64,000 bases of DNA, taken from the NCBI GenBank assembly GCA_039545315.1, contig BCIM01000003.1, forward strand, positions 62,001 to 126,000, in the 5' to 3' direction. Of the stretch, positions 11,591 through 22,103 are shown one piece after another (positions within the stretch are counted from its first letter, which is position 1; the number at the start of each line of letters is the position of its first letter). The notes beneath the pieces were generated by a model, which did not search any database, had not been told where the DNA came from, and saw only the letters and a list, made by a program, of their open reading frames with translations. Position numbers and translations under genes: made by a program. Origin of the DNA: Kondoa malvinella (Eukaryota > Basidiomycota > Agaricostilbomycetes > Agaricostilbales > Kondoaceae).

Positions 11591-12507
11591 TCATTGGCCT
11601 TTATTCACTGCACTAAGAAGGGGACGTACTCGATCTCTCCATTCTCTGATAGCTTGCTCAGTAGGTACGACACCGGTTGAGCCGAGTTCTGTCCAAAAGG
11701 CAAAGGCGCATCAGCACTAAGCTGAAACAGCGAATGTCAGCCGGACCTTGCATCGCCAGAGTTCGGATTGAATTATCGTGTACCCGGGTTTGCTACGAAC
11801 GGGTAAAGATAGGCATGAGTTGAGAGACCGGCAAGGCAAACCTTTTCAAATGATTGTAGGTACTTTTCTGTTATGCAGACAGGTCAGCACATGGATGAGA
11901 ACAGGATAGAAGAAGAGTCGCACCTGCTGTTGTGCTGTGAAGCAGGTGCATGGCGTATCAACAGGATACCTGTAGATAAGCCGCACCACTCACACCATCT
12001 GCACAGTACCTTGCTATCAGGTCACAAAGCACACGTGAGCAATAGAAGACTCACGCCAAAGATCGTGAACCAACTTGCCCTACTGCCAGTGAGCAAGATG
12101 GCTTATGCTCGAGACATCAAAGGGGAACAAACAAGAAGGTCTTGCCTGCTAATGTTTGCCTTCTCACAAGCGGGAAAGTGAGGTGCAAGCCCCATACGAT
12201 GACTCCTCCTACGAGCGAGCCTTTCAGAGCTCCCTAGCGAATAGCATCAGCATGATCCAAGTTTGCGGCCGCAGAGGGGAATTGACTTCTATCGCTCCGT
12301 TTTTCTGTCATTGTATCATAGCATCAGCCAATGAACCAAAGCAGAGTACGGCGGAAGGAGGGACGGACCTGTAGTTCATATGCTATTTCCCGATGTTTAA
12401 TGATTCTCGGACTATTCGCAACAAGGTCAGCCAAAGTATTCAAGCGATATATCCACAGCAAGGCCCTACTCTGTCCCTGAATACTCTGATGCATGCGTAA
12501 TGGCCAT
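11591..12507 (-). CDS. Small multi-exon membrane protein, possibly Rcf2/HIG1-related
   Basis: A gene assembled from small exons, so the internal structure is uncertain. The N-terminal half is clear: MAITHASEYSG, then DPRIIKHREIAYELQ, KNGAIEGALKGSLVGG and a hydrophobic stretch ending FPLVRRQTL. The pattern HR...GxIEGALxG and a following Arg-flanked TM resembles the N-terminus of fungal Rcf2, a HIG1-type factor of respiratory supercomplexes. The C-terminal part, from EKYLQSFEK through SADAPLPFGQ to VPFLSAVNKGQ, is also well supported by splice sites. The exons between them (about 11880-12150) are not resolved. It sits between mS42 and ATP7, both mitochondrial, which fits. The identity is an inference from a short match. 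Confidence 0.5.
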
Positions 12508-12585
12508 CTCTTTCGCTGTTGGGTGACAGTATCCCGGTCAAACCCGTTTGCTGCCATCTCTTGCTTCAGACTACCAACCAACACA

Positions 12586-13382
12586 ATGTCAAAAGCGTTA
12601 GTCTACCCTCGTACACAAGACAGACAGACAGCTAAAAAGGACATGATATGCAGAGCCGCGGTGGATTTCACTCGCTTGACGACCAAATTCGGGTTATCCA
12701 AGTCTGCATTGAGCGGCATTGCAGCCTTCCGCAAACGCAACGAAGACGCTCGAAGGACTTTACAGAGTTTGAAATCTCAAAAGACTGATGTGCGGCCCTT
12801 CCCCTTCTGTTGAGAGCTGTGTCTGATGGGCGATATATGTTATAGGTCGATTTCGCTCATTACAAGAATGTCTTGAAGAACCAGCAAGTTGTCTCTCAGT
12901 TGGAAAAGACTTACTCGTCCTACCAACCAGTCGATTATGACTTGCAAGCTCAGCTAAAGACCATTGATGCCTTTGAGCAGAAAGCCGTCAGTCGACCCTG
13001 TTCAAACTGCCTCAGACTATATACTGATGCAAAGGAATAGACTTCAAGCGCTGAACAAACTTCATCCAAGATTGGTGAAGAGCTCAAACAGCTCAACGCG
13101 ACTTTATCCGACATTGAAGACGCTCGCTCGTTTGAGGACTTGACTCTGTCCGATATCGCAAAAGCCAGACCTCAGATCCCTCAAACTGTCGACTCCATGG
13201 TCTCTCAAGGCAAATGGAGCGTTCCAGGTCGGTTTTGAACATTCTTTCGGTCCAAAGAACATTGCTGACGGACCGCGCGTGTGCACACCAAAAGGCTACA
13301 CCGAAAAGTGTGTTCATGCTGACGCTGACTTGGTCTTTATGCTAATGGATAACGCAGGTTTGGCAACATTTCGGCAATGTAA
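12586..13382 (+). CDS. ATP7: Mitochondrial ATP synthase subunit d
   Basis: Subunit d of the peripheral stalk of F1Fo ATP synthase, in the mitochondrial inner membrane. Family segments: VDFTRLTTKFGLSK, IAAFRKRNEDARR, VDFAHYKNVLKNQ, and the ending GYTEKFGNISAM, as expected at the C-terminus. Six exons: 12586-12596, 12654-12789, 12846-12986, 13041-13227, 13295-13307 and 13358-13382, summing to 170 codons plus stop. The first exon is 11 nt and the fifth 13 nt. The start is the only ATG that splices into the family N-terminus. Start codons of this gene and the Rcf2-like gene are 78 bp apart and divergent. Confidence 0.93.
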
Positions 13383-13763
13383 GGATTGGTTATCAAGCAT
13401 CATCGTATTACAAGGGAGCAATGCATTGGTACACTTTTTTGTCTCATGTCCAGCTTGCGAGAAGCAAAGTGGCTTCTCTGCACGTCTACTCCATCGTCTT
13501 GCTTACCACGCGCCTCCTACTCTGCCAAGCTGTATTCTTCTCCTCTTCAATTATAGTCATGAGTTGTTTCTCAAGTGCGAACACGCATACTTAGGAGGGA
13601 TGCTTGGAGCCGTATCAACATAATCCTTATCTCGCAGCGTCTTCCCAATTGAGCGACAGCACAACGCGATCGTCTGCTCGTCCTCGCAGCGTCAATGTCA
13701 AGAAGGGTAAAAGTACAATGCTACAACCATACAACTACAAGTGTCCTTCTCTCTCCTTTTCCC
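13383..13763. other. Convergent intergenic, no gene seen
   Basis: About 380 bp between the stops of ATP7 and the next gene. One plus-strand ORF starting at 13604 is Ser/Arg-rich and unsupported. It probably carries two 3' UTRs. Confidence 0.45.
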
Positions 13764-15461
13764 TCACGAGTGCGATTGAGATCCTGACCTACTCCGTCTA
13801 TTTTCTCCATCTAATGCCAAAGCCAGTTTCTCGACTAGCAAATATGATCAGGGATCAGCTCAAGGTAAAGCGAATGGACACACCTTTAGCCCTATGCGAA
13901 ATGGTACGAGTGTTTAGAATCTCCAAAGCTTGTCGAATTTCATCGCGCAGTGTTTTGGAAAGCTTGTGGTAGTTCGGTAGTCGAGAGAGCTCGGTCATTT
14001 TCGTTTGAAAAGTCTTGAACAGTCGGTCCTGTATCCGCGTTTAGCTTCGTAGAGCACTGGGAAATAATCAGGAACGTACATCTCGAGCGAATTGATACGT
14101 CGGTAATGCGTTTGCGGAGGGAAAGATGTCCATCACGCAAGACATGAGGCCCATGACTACTAGATCTGCTGTTGCGTTCGACTGCGAAAGGGTCAGCAAA
14201 AGATCGTGAACAGAAAGTGGAGCATACGATATAATCATCCACTGAAGAGATGCTGGCGGTTTTGTTGAGTGTTCGTAATTCAGTCGTAGCGAATCTGTCA
14301 GATCGAGAACGTCGAAACTATAGCTGATAGCTAAGTATGAGATCGACTGACCTCAAAACTGCTTCTTCTGCTGTCTGCACAGGTGCACCGGATTTACCTT
14401 GCCGCAGAGCGAGACCGACTGCTTGACCTTGATCTCGAATCCATTTATCGCCTGCACAAGTCATTAGCCCAAATATCAGGACCCGAGATAGACCTTACCT
14501 TGTGACTGTCCCCAGTATTATCCGATTCAGCACAGGTTGACCACACAAAACGCTACTGACCATTACCACAACTTGGAGGTCTACGAGCGAATGTGAGCTA
14601 TTCTGGCCTTATATAGACCGGTAAGCTCACAAGACGAGATTAAGTCCGTATCATTCCTCGACAAGCTCTCGTTGATAGCAAGCTTCAGGTTCGTGCGAAC
14701 AGCTCGAAGCAAAGCAGTTGTAGCTGGCTGTACAGGGCTCAGCAGACGGTCTCAACCATCACATTGCTACGTACACTAGGCTTCTTGTCTGCATCCAGAT
14801 TGTTCACCCACCTAGACGTCATCAGCTGTAGATCAGAGGAGGTTCGATTGGACAAACTTTGATATCGCGCCCACAAGCAGTATAGCTATATCTCTATGCG
14901 AAGCGCCTATCCGAAGGCAGAAGAGCAAAGGTAAAGAGCCGGATTGGGATGTAACAAGCAAAGGAAATGCATGGTCTCGCGCTTCAAAGATAGCTAGCAA
15001 AGCCGATCAGACTGCGATGGCAGACAGCGATAAGGCCTACTTGTGAGGTTCTTTTTCTCAATAGCCTGAAGTAGCTGCCAGCCTTGTAAAGGTTTCTTGG
15101 GCACAGCAGCATTCGACGATGCTATGCTCGTCTTGCTATCTTCAGCTTTGCGACGCTTTACAGGAGGTGCTGTTTGCGATTCTTCTTCAGCAGTAGGTAG
15201 CCGTAGATCATCCTGTTTGTCGGTCCCTTCTACGAGCGATTCCGCAAGGGCAGAGCTGATGCAAGCTTCTGTATACAAGCGCTTCGCCTGACGCTTTGCA
15301 TCTTGTTTGATAGAAGATAGGACCTGTGTACTGATTTGGTATACGCAGACATAGAACCATAGAAAGGGCTGACAGGCAGTCTTGACAGCATCAGCGGCTC
15401 CGACTCGTGAGCTCGCTGAGGAATACTGCACGGTGCGCTGTTGTCTAGGCTGTCGTCCCAT
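13764..15461 (-). CDS. Unrecognised helical protein with nuclear-like basic patch
   Basis: A multi-exon protein of roughly 400 residues that I do not recognise. The N-terminus MGRQPRQQRTVQYSS is followed by a 63-nt in-frame intron (GTCAAG...ACAG), then an Asp/Glu-rich stretch with PPVKRRKAED, a plausible nuclear signal. From LQGWQLLQAIEKKNL onward it is almost entirely predicted helix: RDIAILLVGAISKWVNNL, LLRAVRTNLKLAINES, KWIRDQGQAVGLALR, SNATADLVVMGLMSC and LSKTLRDEIRQALEIL. It ends RRSRSGSQSHS. The exon model needs at least eight short introns and a 7-nt exon at 14499-14505. Consistent frame across so many junctions argues for a real gene. The overall feel is of a helical repeat scaffold, but this is only an impression. 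Confidence 0.65.
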
Positions 15462-15671
15462 CTAGATGCTGCTGCGTCTAGTGCGTCGCAGAGGTATACG
15501 TTGTTCAGTCGGATATGCATGTGGTGGTTCGTCGGCAGAGATGACGCGCTGACGCGCTCTTCATTTGAAGTTACCAATACAATGTTTCAGCTCAACCGTG
15601 CTCCTTGTTCGCGCGCCCATGTATCGCAGGTCTGGTACGCTGACTCGTCTCAAGATTTTGAATTAGAGTCA

Positions 15672-17345
15672 TCACGACCATCGACTGCTCATAAAGTGAG
15701 CAATATATGTAGTCCAACCCTCTATCACTTGAGTCCCAACAGTAAAATGCAGGCAATCTGGCGTAGTATGCTAAAAGACCAATATGAGAAAGAGGGTACT
15801 TGAAGGTTTTCAAGTCTTGACTTACTGCATCTGGTCTCATTCGCCCAGGTCGATCGATTCCAAGATACTGCAGCTGATCTACAGAGCCTCTGCTCTGCAA
15901 GGCCCGTATTTCTCGCTAAGATGCACATGTCAGCGAAATGTGATTGAAACTAAGATATTCCTCACCCGAAATATGTCGTTGAGGATTGGTATCCACGCCC
16001 AATTGAACATGCTATCTCCCGCTCTCACTTCAGGCAAAGGTCCTCCTAGAAGAGTTGATTCTTGATGACAGCCGATGTGTCCGACTGAGGCCTTTGAGCG
16101 TCAATAAGCAATGTGCTTTGCGAACGGGCGCCACAGTAACTCACCGCCCTTACAAGTACCTTGTACTTGGACCCAGCTGTCTGATCTATGACAAGCTGTA
16201 TCCATTGCTGCATTGCAGCCTTGAAGAGAACTTGTATTTCCTGCATTGACCGATAATTGAACAGATCGGTTGTCCAATGCGCACCGGTAGACACGATTAA
16301 AGTAGTGAACCGTTTATTTGGATCCAAAAGATTTCGCTCGAGGTATTCGGCTGTCTCCAGAGTGTGCACTGAAAGCCATTATCAGTTTGATTCTTAGCCC
16401 TCAGGATTAACGTACCTATTGTACTGCCAAAGAGTTCTGTTTGATTCCAATCAGGTATCGTTGCCGCAATTTGTACGAGCTCTTTTTCAGAAAGGAGAAG
16501 ATCGGCTCTGTGCTATCATTCAGCTCCAGCAATCTGCAAGCAATAACAGGAACGGACCTTCGAAAGCCTACTAGAGCATGTGATTTCGGATTGTAGTCAG
16601 CTGGAAGTGTCAGAGCAAGAGCTTCTGCAGCAGGCTTGTCCAGATCCAGATACAGGTATTGGATAGTGTTCTTCGTAAGACCAGTGGGAATGTGCTCTAC
16701 TCGCACATAGGGTCCCAAAAGGCATGATATAGAGTAGAAATGCTGCTCGGTCAAAGAGTCGCCAACCAAGAGCCACCCTCCGTCCTTAATAAGCGATTTG
16801 AGGAGTGCAGCCGAATCCGTTACTATCGGTTCTTTGCATCTTGGTTGCCATGCGTACGAGCTGGCTTTCGCTCTCCATAAGTCGTGCATGGTATCGTTCG
16901 ATCCGTCCACGCCCATGTGCCATTCTGAGTAGGAAGGACACTCTTGAAACCCTGACAACTTGACAGCGCTTGCAAAGGCATCAGAGCGATCCAGCGATTT
17001 CTCAGCTCCGCTCCGTTCTACCCACTGTCCATCGTTCCAGTCTTCCGGCGCGCAAAGACTCCTGGATGTAGCCGATTGCCTTGAATTCCATCCTTGATAG
17101 TAGACATAGGTTGAAGAAGCCAAACAGAAGCCAGCGAAAAAGCAGGTGAAGGTTGCCAAATTTGTCCAGCGATTCTTCGTATTGTGCGCGCGCTGACCAA
17201 GTGCGTGCGTGCTAGCCGAGGAAGATTTCGACTCGTCCAGCGAATCGTCCAGGATCTCGTATTTGTTATCCAGCACTGAAGGTGTGGACGCGCCGAGCCA
17301 GCTCGGCAGTTTCTCCTTCCAACTTGTACGACCCTGCGACATCAT
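15672..17345 (-). CDS. PC-esterase (TBL/Cas1p-like) membrane protein
   Basis: A 472-residue type II membrane protein of the PC-esterase (GDSL/SGNH) superfamily, related to trichome-birefringence-like and Cas1p polysaccharide O-acyltransferases of the Golgi. A single TM segment (TNLATFTCFFAGFCLASS, about residues 65-85) follows a cytosolic tail. The lumenal domain has CxPEDWNDGQWV, GGWLLVGDSLTEQHF (block I, nucleophilic Ser), GHIGC, and the C-terminal RPDAHTTPDCLHF with the D-x-x-H pair. Introns at 16508-16557, 16369-16415, 16092-16144, 15916-15965 and 15771-15825 restore frame; the sum is an exact multiple of three. An apparent frameshift near 16540 is one of these introns. The acyl acceptor is probably a cell-wall or capsule glycan, not determinable here. 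Confidence 0.83.
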
Positions 17346-17630
17346 CGGATTGCAGGGTGATCAATTAGTTGTTCTTGTTTAGTAGCGTGTAAGCCGTCCA
17401 AACAAGCATTTGCACAGAATGCCAATTAAAGTTGAGCGGGACAAAGTATTTACCGGTTTGGCTTATCTGCGGACCGTGCAGAACTTGACAAGGCTTGACA
17501 GAGCCGGTCAAGTCTTGTAACTGACACCTCGTTCGCCCCTCGTGTACAAGTATAACGCAAATGCAACCAATGAATTACCTACATACAATACCGTGACCCT
17601 AATGCAACACTCGAACCTAGTTGTTTATGT

Positions 17631-20600
17631 TCATGTTGCTTCAATCCAAGATACGATCGCGTCCAATTGATACGGCTTGGTCAGATACGAGGAATAGCCT
17701 GCCGATAATGCAACATTGATTTGCTCCTACAGATCAGTGAGCCGGTATGTCAGCGTTACCGGCGAACAGGGCTTACTGGCAGCGCATTGCCTACGATGGG
17801 AGTCAGATCTGCTACAGACTCGGTAACGCAAACTTACCAGTAATAGCACAGAATGGAAGAGGAGCTCTTTTACCAACTTGCCGCTCTTTTTCTCGCACTT
17901 CTCGCACGCATTGGAGACCATCCTTGACCGGCATCTCTATGTCACACAAGACTGCCGAAATATCTTCTTGAGCTGAAATGAGTTCGAGCGCTTCTTGCCC
18001 ATTTGTAGCCCAAGAGACATTGTAGCCTCGTCGTTGTAATTGCTTCACCAGAAGCTTTCGCCCAATGGCATTGTCCTTTCATCAGATATAAGCAAAAAGC
18101 GCTCGGCAGGCTCATCCAGAAGCTACCTCTACAACCAGCACATGCGACCTTGCTTTGGGAGACACAGTTCCAGCATTGAATGATGGAGACGATGCCAGGA
18201 TTGGTCTCGCAAAAGACGTTCGTAAAGGCGGCGTAGCGATAGGCGCTGGCTTTGACGAAGCTGTCGAGCTAGCGTCCCAAAGTGCAGCCAGTTCCACCCG
18301 AATGAAGAAAAAGAACGTCGTGCCTTGACCAGGGATAGACTTGACTGTTATCTCGCCTCCGAGCAAATGACAAAGCCTGTAATTGAATCAGGCAAGCTTT
18401 GTCAGCTGAAAGCCTGCATGACTCACTTGCGACACAGGTATAGACCAAGACCAGTACCAGCGTTGCGACGGCCGAGCGTGTTCTGGTGTGGGCAAGTGTA
18501 TGAGTATGGGTCACGACTGAACATGCGACGGCACTGACGAATTTAGTGAAGAGACTGTTGATTTCCGCATCGGATATACCCACGCCATTGTCCTTGACAG
18601 ATACCGCAAAGTATTTCGTTTCTGCAGAGCAATTGGACTCTGCAGCACTCAGAGCTGGTGTTGAAAGCTCGTACGTTGGTGCTACGTCTAGAAGGTCGAT
18701 ATGTACTGTGCAGTCTCGTAGGCCATCTTTCATCTCCCTTTGAGTATGCTGCTGATGAGCAAGGTTAAATTGACTGGACAAGGAACTCGCAAGAATTTGA
18801 GAGCGTTGGAGAGGAGATTAGATAAAATCTGCGTCGCCAGTGAGCACATTATCACAGGTTGAAGCTTGCACGGCTACCTGAGTGATACGTGTGATGTCGG
18901 AGCGCATACGCGTCGAGGCGCATATACTTGCACCGGTCTGTAGGCGTAGATGAATCTCTGCGGATCTGGCTTGGTATTCGTATAATCTGATGATAGCTTG
19001 CATTTCTTCCAATAAGTTGAAGTCAGTAGTGTTGATGCCCAGCAAGCCATTGGATAGACGGCTGCGCTCCAGTATATCACTAGCTATGATCTGGATGCAG
19101 ACGATATGAGCGCGAGCAGTGTCAACAGTATTCGTATCACCGACCGCTTGATGTCTCGACGACAGATGGATAGACGTGGCCATATCAGCGCATTCTTGTA
19201 ATTCGACATGCAAATCCGCAAGAAGGGCCGAGACATTCGGATCGCCTCGATCAGCTGAATGAGCTATCAGAGCCTGTCTGATGCGCTCCATCGATTCGAA
19301 AAACGTTGACAGCAGTTGCGATGCTTGAGAGACTGCATTGAGTGGATTGCGCTACACTTCAAGTATGAGTAGAGGATCAGACCATGGTAGTTGCTCTGCT
19401 CACAATTTCATGGTGCAAGACAGCTGAGAGCGCCTCTTGTTCGCGTCTAGCAGCCTCGTTCTGGTCGGCTCTCTTTGCTCGCAACAAGCTTTCAGCACAG
19501 CCGGTTGTTCACGAACATCTGCGCACCTTTCTTTCGATTTCTACGAGCTTTTGATCTTGAAGTTTGGATGCCGAGATATCGGTCAAAAAGGACATTGAAT
19601 TCGGTGTGTGCTTTATTGTCGTAGCGAGCACTATTGTGCCATTATTGAAGCGAAATTCTGCTCGACAAATTAAGATTCATCTACCCGGCCTGCCTAAGAT
19701 GAATTGTACCTATGGGCAACATTGTATCGCCAGCAGTCGAAACCACATCGGCTGGAGCAGGGATCAGCTGTCTCCACTGATGGTCACCTGCTATTCTAAC
19801 CTTCAATCATATACTCTTGCAGCTTTGCCTTGTCTTCAACATGAAAGATCGTCTTGATGTATTCTAGCGGGATCGGTAGGGGAACGTAGCAGCCGCTGAG
19901 TTCTCTCCAGCGCGCGTTTGCATCTAAACAGAGGATATAATTAACAGGGAAGAGACACATGGTCTACTATACTTACAGACAACGTGTGTGGTGTCCCACT
20001 ATGTAAAAAATTAGCGGGAGACTGACGTATAAATCAGAAGCATTCACCTCTAGTGAGCCTAGCGGACTCTGGTTCGCCAAAGTCAACATCCTATACAGCA
20101 CCTGTTAGTCCACCTCGCCAAATCCAGAACCTATCGCATACCGATGCAGCACCTGCTTCTTATGTGCGGCTCGAGCACCACTCTCGATGTGGTCAAGAAC
20201 GGATCGTAAGAAAGCCCGATACGGCTCGTCGTATGTAGAGCGGCTGTTTGTACCGACAACCATTACAAGAGAAGGCAGTCTAGAAGCTTCTCCTTCTGCC
20301 ATGACCACAGTTCGTGTGATGGGATCGCCCCATCCGTCTGACACGGAAGATAAGGAATATGTTGGATCTTTGGGATTGTGTGCTAGGCTGATCATTGTTG
20401 GCGAGGATAAGGCATCAGACACTGGCCAGGGGAGATTTGTGTTTTCTGTTGGCTGATCGAGGCTGTTCAAAATCATTCAAAATGAGCAGTTCACTACAGT
20501 AAAAATCACCCACTCTTCGACAATGACAGCAGGAGCGTAATAGTGACCTTTCTCTATGCCGAGGACGCCTCGAAGACGTAATTCAATGATACGCGGTTGC

Positions 20601-21869
20601 TTGATGTGGGCTGGCAAGGAGGGATCTTGGGAGTCCTTACAGCTATACAGCATGACGAGAGGCAGATCCAAGGGCAGCTTTTGAAGTGCTTCAATTGCGA
20701 CTGTGTAGACATCGTCCAGGTCAACAGCCGCCGACAACATGGCAGCGAGCGATTGAGAGCATTCCAATCTTCGCTTGGCTAGCTCGCGCTCTGTCACATC
20801 TATGACATACGCAAAGGCTTTGAGATGATCAGCAAGGATGGCGACTATATACGGGCAGACAGCGTACCGCCGATAGTGGATCTAAGGCAAAGGGTCAGCT
20901 CGATACAAAAGGGCGATGTATCGATGCATACTGGTCATCCTGAAAGATGGGCGCACAGTGCCAATCGAGTATCAATTCGTCCTTGCGCCCGTCTGCTTTG
21001 CCCTCCACAACTGGGCACATTTAGCGGGGCACGAAAAGTAGTGACACGACATACTGAAAGTAGCTGAAGGAAACATGATGGCTTTCTTGTCTCGGTGTAG
21101 CATTTCTTCGACAAAGGGATAGACGCCCTTCGCCCACGGAGCTCCCCACGTTACATTCATGTTTCTTCAAGAAACACAGACTTTAGCAAATAAAAGGTAC
21201 ATCAAGTCGAAGCGAGACTCACTCGCCGAGTGCAGCAGGATGGTGACAGCCAAGAATTTGCGTGTAGCCCTCGTTGTAGATCGCAGAGTAGCTGTTTACC
21301 GCATCTTCGGGCGGCCAATTGGACAAGTCTTGCAGAAAGTTCTCGCCAGGTCTGATCCATCTGAATAATAGCCACACATCAAAGAACAGCATTTCATCAT
21401 GCAAAGAAACTGACAAGCACGCAGACCAATTGCTGTTCAAACATTGTACTACCGCATCTCGGAGAGTTTTGCTCCAACCCCTGAGACAGCCGAAGCGAGT
21501 CTCTTCCCAATTGTGAGATAGAATGAGGTCACTCATTGGCCAGTTGTGTCGTTGCAAGATAACGTCGAGAGTTTCGAACGAGTTTTCTTCGCGCAAGACA
21601 ACATAGTCTTTACTAGCTCGAGTGGCTTTCCAGTTCCCGCAATTTGAAAGAGTCAAGGAAGCAGTGGTGACTGTCGACAGCTTCTGATAGACTTGCTTAA
21701 TGTCATATGCAGTGAGCTGGACATTCTGGGCAGCTGCGTTCTTCCACACAACTTCGGTGCTTGAGATGATCACATGAGGCTCTGAACAGTTGGTCAACAG
21801 CTCGAGAACCGATATCGAAGCCAGAGCGTCCATCATGGGGTTTTTGCTGCAATCTTGCTTTCTCCTCAA
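17631..21869 (-). CDS. Hybrid histidine kinase with PAS and GAF-like sensor regions
   Basis: A cytosolic two-component hybrid kinase. The N-terminal third has a PAS-like region with YNEGYTQILGCHHPAALG and WGAPWAKGVYPFVEEM, typical of a fungal HK class whose PAS domain reads a YNDAYxxILGxKHP motif. A GAF-like region follows (LAAMLSAAVDLDDVYTVAIE). Kinase core: LHHEI-RNPLNAV (H box, split by an intron near 19340-19390), ILSNLLSNALKF (N box), DNGVGIS (G1) and GTGLGLYLC (G2). The receiver domain at the C-terminus has VLVVEDN, the phospho-acceptor Asp in AVLCDIEMP, and LTKPY. It ends IVSWIEAT. About ten or more short introns; several mid-gene junctions are not fully resolved. Start is the longest-frame Met (21869), with MMDALAS at 21838 as the alternative. 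Signal probably passes to Ypd1 and then Skn7/Ssk1. Confidence 0.85.
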
Positions 21870-22103
21870 CCGAGCCAGACTTCAGGACTCATACAGGCAG
21901 ACATAGGCTCAGTGTCGTGCTCGTGGTGGCTATCAGAGATGTTTGAACAAACAGGCAGAACTCGCTTTCATGCCGCGGGTCGCGACCTCTCGGCACGTAA
22001 TTTAGTTGTTGTTGCGCTCTTCGCATCATCCCAACGACTTTACATCCACACATGCGTCTTTACATAAATTACATCCCAATCCCTCTTCTCTATAGAGCCA
22101 CAT

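Noticed and set aside
12230..12300. In-frame TAG before GALKGS in the Rcf2-like gene, considered as stop-codon readthrough
   Set aside because: A 52-nt intron with donor GTCAAT ending at this TAG gives the better N-G-A-I-E-G-A-L reading.
16500..16560. Apparent frameshift in the PC-esterase
   Set aside because: A 50-nt intron at 16508-16557 with normal ends brings GFRR in frame with the downstream LLLSEKEL segment.
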